Below, piece after piece: positions 1 through 6,700 of a stretch of 14,387 nt of DNA. The translations under genes and the position numbers were made by a program. This DNA comes from Anaerolineae bacterium. Lineage in GTDB: Bacteria; Chloroflexota; Anaerolineae; Epilineales; JAHCIE01. Under the pieces are notes generated by a model. The model saw only the letters and a program-made list of their open reading frames with translations. It made no database searches and was not told where the DNA came from. The DNA lies in assembly GCA_026129385.1 (NCBI GenBank), contig JAHCIE010000053.1:1-14387 (forward strand), given 5' to 3'. Every line of letters starts with the position of its first letter. Positions within the stretch are counted from its first letter, which is position 1.

Positions 1-1
1 G

Positions 2-628
2 GCCGACCTCGTCGCCGGCGAGGAGGCGGGCATCTCGTCCGCCTCGTTCATCGTGCGCGGCGATCACGCCTACGGCTGGCTGAAGGCCGAGAAGGGCGTG
101 CACCGCCTCGTCCGCATCAGCCCCTTCGACCAGAACGCGCGCCGCCAGACCTCCTTCGCGGCCGTGGACGTGACCCCCGAGATCGACGACGACATCGTCA
201 TCGACATCAAGGAGGCCGACGTCCGCATCGACACCTACCGCTCCTCCGGCGCCGGCGGCCAGAAGGTCAACAAGACCGACTCCGCCGTCCGCATGACGCA
301 CCTGCCGACCGGGATCGTGGTGGCGGTGCAGAACGAGCGCAGCCAGTTGCAGAATAAGGAGGTGGCGCTCAAGATTCTGCGCGGCAAGCTACTAGACCTG
401 GAAATCGAGCGGCGTGAGGCCGAACAGGCGCGGCTGAAGGGTGTTCACAAGGAGGCGGGCTGGGGCAACCAGATTCGCTCCTACGTCTTGCAGCCGTACC
501 AGATGGTCAAGGACTTGCGCACCGAGCACGAGACGAGCCAGACGGGGGCGGTCCTCGACGGCGACCTGGACGATTTCATCCAGGCCTACCTGAAGGACCA
601 GATTGGCGCGAGCGAGACCGCCGGGTAA
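2..628 (+). CDS. prfB: Peptide chain release factor 2 (RF2), 3' part; 5' end outside window
   Basis: RF2 recognises UGA and UAA stop codons in the ribosomal A site and triggers peptide release. The frame is open from base 2, so the gene starts upstream; the usual prfB programmed frameshift site lies outside the window. The visible 208 residues contain the catalytic GGQ loop (codons at 254-262) within SSGAGGQKVNKTDSAVRMTH, preceded by the family block KAEKGVHRLVRISPFD. They end with the conserved RF2 tail containing WGNQIRSYVLQPYQMVKD and LDGDLDDFI. The TAA stop at 626-628 overlaps the ATG of the next gene by one base. Codon use changes inside the gene: before about position 350 nearly every codon ends in G or C, while after it A/T-ending codons (aat, att, cta, gaa, cgt, ggt, gtt) appear regularly. 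RF1 is less likely because the tail and the text around GGQ are RF2-like. Confidence 0.95.
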   Translation, partial: ADLVAGEEAGISSASFIVRGDHAYGWLKAEKGVHRLVRISPFDQNARRQTSFAAVDVTPEIDDDIVIDIKEADVRIDTYRSSGAGGQKVNKTDSAVRMTHLPTGIVVAVQNERSQLQNKEVALKILRGKLLDLEIERREAEQARLKGVHKEAGWGNQIRSYVLQPYQMVKDLRTEHETSQTGAVLDGDLDDFIQAYLKDQIGASETAG

Positions 629-1002
629 TGCGCCGTCAGGAGCATGACGAGCAGGTGGCGCTGTTCAAGTGGGCAGGCCACCTGGCGAGCCTCTACCCTG
701 AATTGGGCCTGCTGTTCGCCATCCCCAACGGGGGTAAGCGCGACAAGCTCATCGCCGTCCAGATGCAGCGCGAGGGAGTCAAGCCGGGTGTGCCGGACGT
801 ATGCCTGCCCGTGCCGCGCAAGGGCTGGCATGGTCTGTTCATTGAGTTGAAGTTCGGCGCGAACAAGCCCACTGACTATCAGCTCGAGTGGTTGGAGCAG
901 CTGGCCGAGCAGGGCTACCTGGCGGTGGTGTGCTACGGGTGGGTGGAGGCGACGGAGGTCATCCAGGACTACCTGGACATCAGGGGCTTTGGTGGGACGT
1001 GA
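628..1002 (+). CDS. Small stand-alone VRR-NUC domain nuclease
   Basis: A 124-residue protein that is almost entirely a VRR-NUC (PD-(D/E)XK-fold) domain. Recognisable family features are an N-terminal E8 in EHDEQVALFKW, the PNGGKR motif at 33-38, GVPDV with D57, IELK with E73 and K75, and Q85 followed by the W-x-L helix. Together these give a plausible metal-binding E/D/ExK/Q active site. Stand-alone VRR-NUC proteins are mostly known from phages and mobile regions, where they are predicted to be structure-specific endonucleases. The biological role here is unknown. The ATG overlaps the prfB stop (TAATG), and I see no clear Shine-Dalgarno sequence, so translation is probably coupled to prfB. 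No other phage-like gene is nearby. The fold assignment is firm; the function is inferred. Confidence 0.85.
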   Translation: MRRQEHDEQVALFKWAGHLASLYPELGLLFAIPNGGKRDKLIAVQMQREGVKPGVPDVCLPVPRKGWHGLFIELKFGANKPTDYQLEWLEQLAEQGYLAVVCYGWVEATEVIQDYLDIRGFGGT

Positions 1003-1044
1003 TAAGGGTACGGTTTTGGTTGGGAGGGGTAAGTCCAGACGATC

Positions 1045-1054
1045 GATACGTATC
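1045..1054. promoter_or_regulatory. 10-bp perfect palindrome upstream of ino1
   Basis: GATACGTATC is a perfect palindrome in the 114-bp gap between the nuclease gene and ino1. It sits at the start of the only AT-rich patch there (about 1045-1070), so it may mark an operator or promoter region for ino1. I could not find a convincing -35/-10 pair with normal spacing, so the regulatory role is only suggested. Confidence 0.3.
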
Positions 1055-1084
1055 ATATATCACGGTTTATGTGTTGCAGCCGTA

Positions 1085-1097
1085 CCAGCCAGGCTGG
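1085..1097. promoter_or_regulatory. 13-bp inverted repeat just upstream of the ino1 ribosome binding site
   Basis: CCAGCC-A-GGCTGG has perfect 6-bp arms around one central base. It ends five bases before AGAGGA (1103-1108), the likely Shine-Dalgarno of ino1. It could be a protein-binding operator. As RNA the one-base loop makes a stable hairpin unlikely. Nothing in the sequence identifies the binder. Confidence 0.3.
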
Positions 1098-1116
1098 AGA
1101 ACAGAGGATAGTGAAA

Positions 1117-2289
1117 ATGGGCAAATTGCGTGTCGCGATCATCGGTGTCGGCAATTGCGCTTCGGCCCTCGTGCAGGGCGTCCATTTCTACAAGAACGCC
1201 AAAGCGGACGAGTTTGTGCCGGGGCTGATGCATGTCGATCTGGGTGGCTACCACGTCGGCGACATTGAGTTTAGCGCGGCGTTCGACATCGACGCCGATA
1301 AGGTTGGCAAGGACCTCAGCGAGGCGATCTGGTCCGGCCCCAATAACACCTACAAGTTCGCCGACGTCCCGCATCTGGGTGTGCCGGTCTATCGCGGCAT
1401 GACCCACGATGGCCTGGGCAAGTATCTCAAGGAATTGATTACCAAGGCCCCTGGCCCAACCGCTGACATCACTCGCATCTTGCGCGAGACGAAGACCGAC
1501 GTGGTCGTGAACTTCCTGCCCGTGGGCAGTGAGATGGCGACCAAGTGGTACGTCGAGCAGATCCTGGAAGCGGGCTGTGGCTTCGTCAACGGCATCCCGG
1601 TCTTCATTGCTCGCGAGTCATACTGGCAGGAGCGCTTCAAGGCCAAGGGCGTGCCCATGATCGGCGACGACGTGAAGTCGCAGGTGGGTGCGACCATTAC
1701 CCATCGCGTGCTAACTAACCTGTTCCGCGACCGGGGCGTGCGCCTCGATCGCACCTACCAGCTCAATTTTGGTGGCAATACCGACTTCTACAACATGCTG
1801 GAGCGCGAGCGCCTGGAGAGCAAGAAGATCTCCAAGACCAACGCCGTCGTTTCCCAATTGCCCTATGACATGGGCCACGACAACGTCCACGTCGGCCCCA
1901 GCGATCACGTGCCGTGGCTGACCGACCGCAAATGGTGCTACATCCGCATGGAGGGCACGACCTTCGGTAACGTCCCGCTGGAGATGGAAGTCAAGCTCGA
2001 GGTGTGGGACTCGCCCAACTCCGCGGGTGTCATCATTGACGCCCTGCGCCTGGTCAAGATTGGCATGGATCGCGGCCTGAGTGGCTCGCTGGAAGGTCCG
2101 TCGGCCTACCTGATGAAGTCGCCGCCGGTGCAGATCCCCGACGATCTGGCCCGCGACATGGTCGAGGCCTTCATTGCCGACGAGGCGGTCGCCGAGACGC
2201 GCGGTAAGCGCAAGCGCAAGGAAGCGGCGCTGATGGCGGCTGAGAGTGTCGCGACCAGCGTCGACTCGACCAACGGCCACGAAGCCTAG
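1117..2289 (+). CDS. ino1: Inositol-3-phosphate synthase (actinobacterial type)
   Basis: The enzyme converts glucose 6-phosphate to 1D-myo-inositol 3-phosphate using bound NAD, the first step toward inositol lipids. The 390-residue protein carries the Rossmann motif G10-V-G12-N-C-A-S16, then PGLMHVDLGGYHV, LPVGSE, GDDVKSQVGATITHR, NFGGNTDF, LERERLESKKISKT, GPSDHVPWLTDRKW, EVWDSPNSAGV and SAYLMKSPP. All of these match the mycobacterial Ino1 type. ATG 1117 was chosen because AGAGGA (1103-1108) lies 8 bases upstream; an upstream in-frame ATG at 1069 has no such site and would add a non-family leader. The C-terminus carries an extra tail of about 30 residues, with a basic GKRKRKE patch, beyond the usual family end. 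The gene is followed by acyltransferase, glycosyltransferase and CDP-alcohol transferase genes on the same strand, consistent with inositol-lipid synthesis. Confidence 0.95.
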   Translation: MGKLRVAIIGVGNCASALVQGVHFYKNAKADEFVPGLMHVDLGGYHVGDIEFSAAFDIDADKVGKDLSEAIWSGPNNTYKFADVPHLGVPVYRGMTHDGLGKYLKELITKAPGPTADITRILRETKTDVVVNFLPVGSEMATKWYVEQILEAGCGFVNGIPVFIARESYWQERFKAKGVPMIGDDVKSQVGATITHRVLTNLFRDRGVRLDRTYQLNFGGNTDFYNMLERERLESKKISKTNAVVSQLPYDMGHDNVHVGPSDHVPWLTDRKWCYIRMEGTTFGNVPLEMEVKLEVWDSPNSAGVIIDALRLVKIGMDRGLSGSLEGPSAYLMKSPPVQIPDDLARDMVEAFIADEAVAETRGKRKRKEAALMAAESVATSVDSTNGHEA

Positions 2290-2315
2290 ACGCACACCTG
2301 AGCCAAACTTGTCGG

Positions 2316-2351
2316 AACTCACGGGGACGGCTAGACTCCTTCCCGTGAGTT
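2316..2351 (+). terminator. Hairpin after ino1, possible intrinsic terminator
   Basis: Arms AACTCACGGG (2316-2325) and CCCGTGAGTT (2342-2351) are perfect complements. The stem can extend inward by a G-U and an A-T pair, giving a 12-bp stem with a 12-base loop. The downstream side reads TTTCGCCTTTT, so a T-rich tail exists but is interrupted. It lies 26 bases after the ino1 stop and 19 bases before the acyltransferase start. It could terminate or attenuate transcription between ino1 and the lipid genes, or fold as a leader hairpin. Confidence 0.4.
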
Positions 2352-2370
2352 TCGCCTTTTACCGCCGCCC

Positions 2371-3255
2371 ATGAAGCGTCTCTTCGATCCCGCTGAGCGT
2401 CCGTACTATCTCTGGAAGGCTATGCACTGGCTGGCGAACACCCTGCCGCCCGCATTGGGCGAGCGCGTGTTTCGCCTGCTGGGCGTACTAACCTTCCACT
2501 TTGCCGCCGATACCCGCGCGGCCGCTATCGACAACTTCCGCCACGTCCTTGGCCCCCAGGCGTCGCCGGCGGAGGTAGAGGCGGCTGCCCGTGCGGCGAT
2601 CCTTCACCAGTTGCAGCGCTACTACATCTTGTTGCGCCCCCACATCGATGACGCCGAGTGGGCGCGGCGGCACACGGTCGATGGGTGGGAGCATTTCGAT
2701 GCGGCCGTGCAGCCGGGTAAGGCCGCTATCATTATGGTGGCGCATTTCGGGATTCTGGAACTATTGCCGAGGTGGTGCGCCGTGACCCGGGGGTGCGGCC
2801 AAACCGCGCAAACCGAGCCATCAAGCCGCAACGCCTGTTCGACTTTGTGATTGAGTTGCGGGAGGGGCTTCGGGGGCAGGGCATCGGCTGACACGTCAGG
2901 TATGGAGATCATTCGCTGCCTGCGGCGCGACCGAGACAATCGCCATCGCGGTGGATTACGATTCGACGCGCACGGGTGTGGTGGTCGACTTCTTCGGCGC
3001 GCCCACCTGATGCCCCAGGGGCCGTATAGGCAGCGCGCCCGTGGTGGCTGCCCGATGGCGTTTCGCCCGGTTTTTGAGCCGACGGCATGATCGAGCGGAC
3101 GAGAGAATCGCGAGGCCGATATCCTCGCGGGCACGCAGCAGATTACGGCAGTGTTGGAGCGCTGGATCAGGTCGCATCCGACGGAGTGGACGATGTTCAA
3201 CCCCATCTGGCGCTGGGCGGCCGAGACGCCATCCGACGAGGCAGCGGCGGCGTGA
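2371..3255 (+). pseudogene. Broken LpxL/PIM-type acyltransferase
   Basis: Intact members transfer a fatty acyl chain onto a glycolipid at the inner face of the membrane (lipid A or phosphatidylinositol mannoside acyltransferases). Frame 1 from ATG 2371 gives a normal N-terminus ending in IIMVAHFGILE, with the catalytic H(X)4E motif at H125 and E130. The homologous protein then continues in other frames. 2766-2888 gives IKPQRLFDFVIELREG up to a TGA. From about 2890 comes DTSGMEIIRCLRRD. 2933-3007 gives DETIAIAVDYDSTRTG and DFFGAPT up to a TGA, followed by MPQGP from 3010. About 3041-3115 gives AARWRFARFLSRRHD. Finally the C-terminus HPTEWTMFNPIWRWA runs to TGA 3253-3255. At least five frame changes are needed, and some sequence after the HX4E motif seems missing. 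The gene is therefore broken as sequenced. Protein-level conservation between breaks is good, so it is either a young pseudogene or a patch of sequencing errors. No clear ribosome binding site precedes 2371. Confidence 0.85.
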
Positions 3256-3329
3256 CTTACGCGCAGCTTTCGGGTATCGATCATCCTGGCTGAACTGTGG
3301 GGCTATCGTCGGCTACGAGGGACATGAGC

Positions 3330-4534
3330 ATGCGCATTGCGCTCGTTTCCTGCCACGATTTCCCTATCCGGGCGGCGTGACAGAGCACATCAAGTGCCTC
3401 GATCGTGAGATACGCCATCTCGGCCATGCCACGACCATTATCGCGGCTTCCTCCACCGATAAGGACTCCCTCGAGGGCAACGTTATCAAGCTTAGCGGGG
3501 CGGTGTGGCCCATCCCCTTCAGCGGCTCGGTGGCGCGGGTGGGGGTCTCGCCCCGGCTCTACCAGCGGGTCAAGGGCATTCTGGCTGACGGCCACTACGA
3601 CGTCTTGCACGTCCACGAGCCAACCGCGCCTATTCTGCCCCTGGCGGCGCTGCGCCATTCCCGCTGCGTTAACGTCGGCACGTTCCACTCTTACCGCGAT
3701 ACGGCCCACTACGGCTTTCAGTACATGGGTGGGCTGGTGACGCCCTTCCTCGACCGGTTGGATGGCCGCATCGCCGTCTCCGTCGCGGCCCGCGACTACA
3801 TTGCCCAGTACTTCCCCGCCGATTACACGATCATCCCCAACGGGGTCGAGGTGACGCGGTTTAGCTCCCCTGACGTCACCCCCTTTCCCCAGTTCGACGA
3901 TGGCAAGCTCAACATCTTGTTCCTGGGTCGCCTGGAGAGTCGTAAGGGCTTCCGCTATCTGCTGCGCGCCTATGCGCGTATCAAGGCGGCCGTGCCCGAG
4001 GCGCGGCTGCTGGTGGTAGGGGCGTACAGCAAGGACGACCGCGCGCCCTTCCTGCGCTACGCCCGCGCCCACAAGCTGCGCGATATTCGCTTCCTGGGCT
4101 ACGCGGAGTGGACGGATCTGCCCCGCTACTACAAGACCGCTCAGGTCTTTGTCTCGCCCGCCACGGGCTACGAGAGCTTTGGCATCGTGCTGCTCGAAGC
4201 GATGGCGGCGGGAACGCCGGTCGTGGCGTCGTCCAATGTCGGCTACCGGGCCGTGATTCAGGACGATGTGAATGGCGTGCTCGTGCCGCCCCGCGACGAG
4301 CAGGCCATCGCCGACGCTGTCATCGCTCTGCTGCGCGACCCGCAGCGACGGGCGAGGCTGGCCGAGGCCGGCCGCCGCACCGCCGACAGCTACGCCTGGC
4401 CGCAGGTGACACGCCAGGTCGTCGAGATGTACGAGCGACTGCTCCGCGCCCCCGGCGCGCGCTCGCCGGCCCGCCACGAGCACTCGGTGCGCATCCTGGC
4501 CGACCGAGTCGCCGCCTGGTTCGACCCTCGCTGA
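3330..4534 (+). CDS. PimA-like GT4 glycosyltransferase (one frameshift near N-terminus)
   Basis: Probably a GDP-mannose-dependent glycosyltransferase acting on phosphatidylinositol or a related lipid at the cytoplasmic membrane face. The expected start is ATG 3330, with GAGGG (3317-3321) 8 bases upstream, reading MRIALVSCHDF. The frame then must shift at the CCC of 3362-3364, where one base appears to be missing, to continue as PYPGGVTEHI. The corrected protein has about 401 residues. It contains the N-terminal GGV acceptor loop, HVHEP, GTFHS, IPNGVE, the donor-binding segment FLGRLESRKG, and the GT4 E-x7-E motif in ESFGIVLLEAMAAGTPVV. The first open frame runs from 3041, but its first ~100 residues are acyltransferase remnant and non-family sequence, so that start is wrong. 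It ends 16 bases before the CDP-alcohol transferase gene. The fold is certain; the mannosyl donor and lipid acceptor are inferred from context. Confidence 0.88.
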
Positions 4535-4550
4535 CATCCCTGGAGGCATC

Positions 4551-5159
4551 ATGCTCACGGACAAGGCGCGCCAGCTTGCCGCCGGTATCCTCAACCCCAT
4601 CGCGCGGGCCCTCGCCAGGATTGGCCTGACGCCGAACATGCTGACGGTGATAGGTTTCCTGTTCAACGTGTTCGTGGCGTGGGTGCTGTCGCGGGGGGCG
4701 GGCTGGTGGGTATGGGGCGGGGTCTTGCTCATCCTATCGTCCATCTTCGACGCCTTCGACGGGGCGGTCGCGCGGCAGTCGGGGCAGGTGAGCAAGTTCG
4801 GCGGCTTCCTCGACTCGACGCTGGACCGGGCGTCGGAGGCGGTGGTCTACTTCGGCCTGCTGTACGCCTACCTCAACACGACGCCGCCCGCGACCGTGGA
4901 GCCGCTGCTCATCTTCATCGCCACCGTCGGCTCGCTGCTAGTGAGCTACACCCGCGCCCGCGTCGAGGGCCTGGGCGCGACGATGAAGGACGGCTGGTTC
5001 ACCCGCCTGGAGCGCATCGTCGTCCTGGTGGTCGGGCTGCTGCTCTCGTCGATCTTCCCCCAAATCATGCTCATCGTGCTGGCGGTCCTGGCCGTCGGCA
5101 CAGTTATCACCGCCATCCAGCGCATCCTCGTCGCCCGCGCGAAACTTACCGCCGAGTAG
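4551..5159 (+). CDS. pgsA: CDP-alcohol phosphatidyltransferase, phosphatidylinositol-phosphate-synthase-like
   Basis: This membrane enzyme joins a CDP-activated lipid to a polar alcohol. The full CDP-OH signature is present: D67-x2-D70-G71-x2-A74-R75-x8-G84-x3-D88-x3-D92. The 202-residue length and roughly six hydrophobic segments fit the family. SYTRARVEGLG and the GWFTRLERI block resemble actinobacterial PIP synthases (SYIKARAE and FIERPER). Taken with ino1 in the same block, the likely acceptor is inositol phosphate. Phosphatidylglycerophosphate synthase is the main alternative. GGAGG (4542-4546) lies four bases before the ATG. The 3' end overlaps the convergent propeller gene by 14 bases. 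Confidence 0.88.
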   Translation: MLTDKARQLAAGILNPIARALARIGLTPNMLTVIGFLFNVFVAWVLSRGAGWWVWGGVLLILSSIFDAFDGAVARQSGQVSKFGGFLDSTLDRASEAVVYFGLLYAYLNTTPPATVEPLLIFIATVGSLLVSYTRARVEGLGATMKDGWFTRLERIVVLVVGLLLSSIFPQIMLIVLAVLAVGTVITAIQRILVARAKLTAE

Positions 5160-6609
5160 GGGCAGGGTCTCCCTGCCCGCCGCTTGGGGGCTGCGGGTTC
5201 CACTGGAGAGCGCCGTCGGGACTCTTCGGCTGGCCGTCGCTCGTCAGTTGATGAGCTTCGCGTTGAGCCAGGTCCATGACCCAGACCTCCGGCGCGCCGC
5301 TCCGGTTGGACAGGAAGGCAAGCTGCGAGCCATCCGGCGACCAGACGGGCGAGATCCCTGTGGTCAAATCATGAACTTGGTCGGTCGTCGTGTCGACGAT
5401 ATGTACCTGATAGCCAGCGTACAGGCAGGGGTCATCCAAGGATGGCTCGCGCCCCTTCGGACCTTGGCATGCCTGGCCGGTACCAGTTCGAGCACTGACA
5501 GCCAGGTATCGGCCATCAGGGGACCATCTCGGCTCCTGACGCGTGTCAATGAAGCCGGGCAGTGAAATGGGGTGGGCTGTGCGGGTCACTGTGTCGAGGA
5601 CACATAGTGGGCTGGCAGGACTTGATTGCCCGCTCCCGTCCCCCTTCTGTGCTGTCTGATCACAGTGACCGAAGTAGACCAAGCGCCGTGCATCTGGAGA
5701 CCAGGCGTTTGGGTGTAGGTAAGCAATATCGCCCAGGTCTACGAATGGACCAGCATCGCTCCCTGCGCTACTTACTAGCCAGAGTGATTGCTGGGTTCCG
5801 GGTAGGTTAGCATCGATATAGGCGATACGGCTTCCGTCAGGTGAGATCGCGCCGCCCTGAACGTGATGAGGGACCGCTAAGCGTACACCTTGTAGCGTAT
5901 TAGCATCGATCAATTGTAGTCCTACTTGCTCGACATCGATCCAGATCAGGAAATGGCGGCCATCAGGATGCCAACCGTAGAATCTACCTCCACCATACTG
6001 GCTCAGTACGGGCTTGACAACGCCACTTCTCACGTTAAGCACATGTAGAACGCAGCATGGCATACCTGACTCCATCAGCACCATGTAGTCCCCATTCGGT
6101 GACGGCCAGATGGCAGTTGGAGTGAAGGCTAGATTGGACGGTAGTTGAACCTGCGCTGCTGGCGCCGTTAGCCTTTGGTCGGCTCCTAGTGGGATACGAA
6201 AGTGAGCGAGGTGTGGTGATGGATGAGGTTGGTTTGGCCGCGCCGCCTCTATCTCTGAGACGTACTGGATACTCGATGGGCCAGGCGCATGTCCTTGAGC
6301 GCTAGGCGTAGCAGTCAGTGGTGGAGGAGCGAGCGTCAAGGTTGAATGGGGTATCGGCGGAGCGAGGGTGGGACGTGGCGATGTCGGCGTAACAATGGGA
6401 TAGGCGGGTAGGGCTCGAGTAGGAGCTGGGGCAGTGGGAGCAAGGATGGGGTAGGCGGCCAGGGTTACGGTGGGGGCGGCGACCGGCGGCGCGGCCGGGT
6501 TGGCGGCCACGGCGACGGTCTCGCGCTGGCGGGCCGCGAAGGTCCAGACGACGACGGCGGCCAGGAGCAGCACGGCGCTTACCCCCAGCAGACGTTTGAG
6601 CCAGAACAT
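5146..6609 (-). CDS. Membrane-anchored TolB-like beta-propeller protein
   Basis: A 487-residue predicted extracytoplasmic protein of unknown function. Residues 1-27 (MFWLKRLLGVSAVLLLAAVV and on) form a signal anchor without a lipobox cysteine. Residues about 38-110 are a Pro/Thr-rich linker with a near-repeat (AYPILAPTAPAPT, then AYPIVTPTSPRPT). The rest carries about six WD40-like/TolB-type blades marked by PNGDYMVLM, HPDGRHFLIWI, SPDGSRIAYI, SPDARRLVYFG, SPDGRYLAVSA and SPDGSQLAFLS. Six cysteines in the propeller part may form disulfides, which fits an exported protein. AAGGAG (6615-6620 on the minus strand) lies five bases before the start. Much of the propeller part looks less GC-rich than its neighbours. 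Such proteins usually scaffold or sense at the cell surface; no partner is evident here. Confidence 0.85.
   Translation of the reverse strand: MFWLKRLLGVSAVLLLAAVVVWTFAARQRETVAVAANPAAPPVAAPTVTLAAYPILAPTAPAPTRALPAYPIVTPTSPRPTLAPPIPHSTLTLAPPPLTATPSAQGHAPGPSSIQYVSEIEAARPNQPHPSPHLAHFRIPLGADQRLTAPAAQVQLPSNLAFTPTAIWPSPNGDYMVLMESGMPCCVLHVLNVRSGVVKPVLSQYGGGRFYGWHPDGRHFLIWIDVEQVGLQLIDANTLQGVRLAVPHHVQGGAISPDGSRIAYIDANLPGTQQSLWLVSSAGSDAGPFVDLGDIAYLHPNAWSPDARRLVYFGHCDQTAQKGDGSGQSSPASPLCVLDTVTRTAHPISLPGFIDTRQEPRWSPDGRYLAVSARTGTGQACQGPKGREPSLDDPCLYAGYQVHIVDTTTDQVHDLTTGISPVWSPDGSQLAFLSNRSGAPEVWVMDLAQREAHQLTSDGQPKSPDGALQWNPQPPSGGQGDPAPTRR
5160..5178. terminator. GC-rich hairpin at the pgsA/propeller-gene convergence
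   Basis: GGGCAGGG (5160-5167) and CCCTGCCC (5171-5178) form a perfect 8-bp stem with a TCT loop, starting right after the pgsA stop. It lies between converging genes, where a two-way terminator would be expected, but neither side has a T-run. It also encodes part of the C-terminus of the minus-strand protein. A dispersed palindromic repeat is an alternative. Confidence 0.35.
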
Positions 6610-6626
6610 GGGATCTCCTTATACCC

Positions 6627-6655
6627 ACTATACCCCCGTTTCGTCGCCTTGTAAA
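6627..6655 (-). promoter_or_regulatory. Sigma70-like promoter of the propeller gene
   Basis: On the minus strand, TTTACA (6655-6650) and TATAGT (6632-6627) are separated by exactly 17 bases; each hexamer differs from consensus at one position. The predicted start at about 6620 leaves a very short leader, with the Shine-Dalgarno near its 5' end, before the ATG at 6609. Confidence 0.55.
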
Positions 6656-6683
6656 CTACCACAATTTGTAGGTCAGTTATCGG

Positions 6684-6700
6684 CGTGTAACCCTTACACG
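6684..6700. promoter_or_regulatory. 17-bp inverted repeat upstream of the propeller promoter
   Basis: CGTGTAA-CCC-TTACACG has perfect 7-bp arms with a 3-base centre. It spans the TAA stop of the LuxR-type ORF. Its centre (6692) is about 72 bp upstream of the predicted propeller-gene start, a usual distance for an activator site. No T-run follows on either strand, so a terminator is unlikely. The binding protein is unknown; the adjacent LuxR-type HTH is an obvious candidate. Confidence 0.4.

Noticed and set aside
3041..3329. Upstream extension of the glycosyltransferase frame to 3041
   Set aside because: The extension reads acyltransferase remnant and non-family sequence; the GT N-terminus is in another frame from ATG 3330.
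3281..4795. 504-codon minus-strand open frame opposite the glycosyltransferase
   Set aside because: It is the antisense shadow of a GC-rich gene; its translation is His/Arg/Gly-rich with no family motifs, while the plus strand has complete GT4 motifs.
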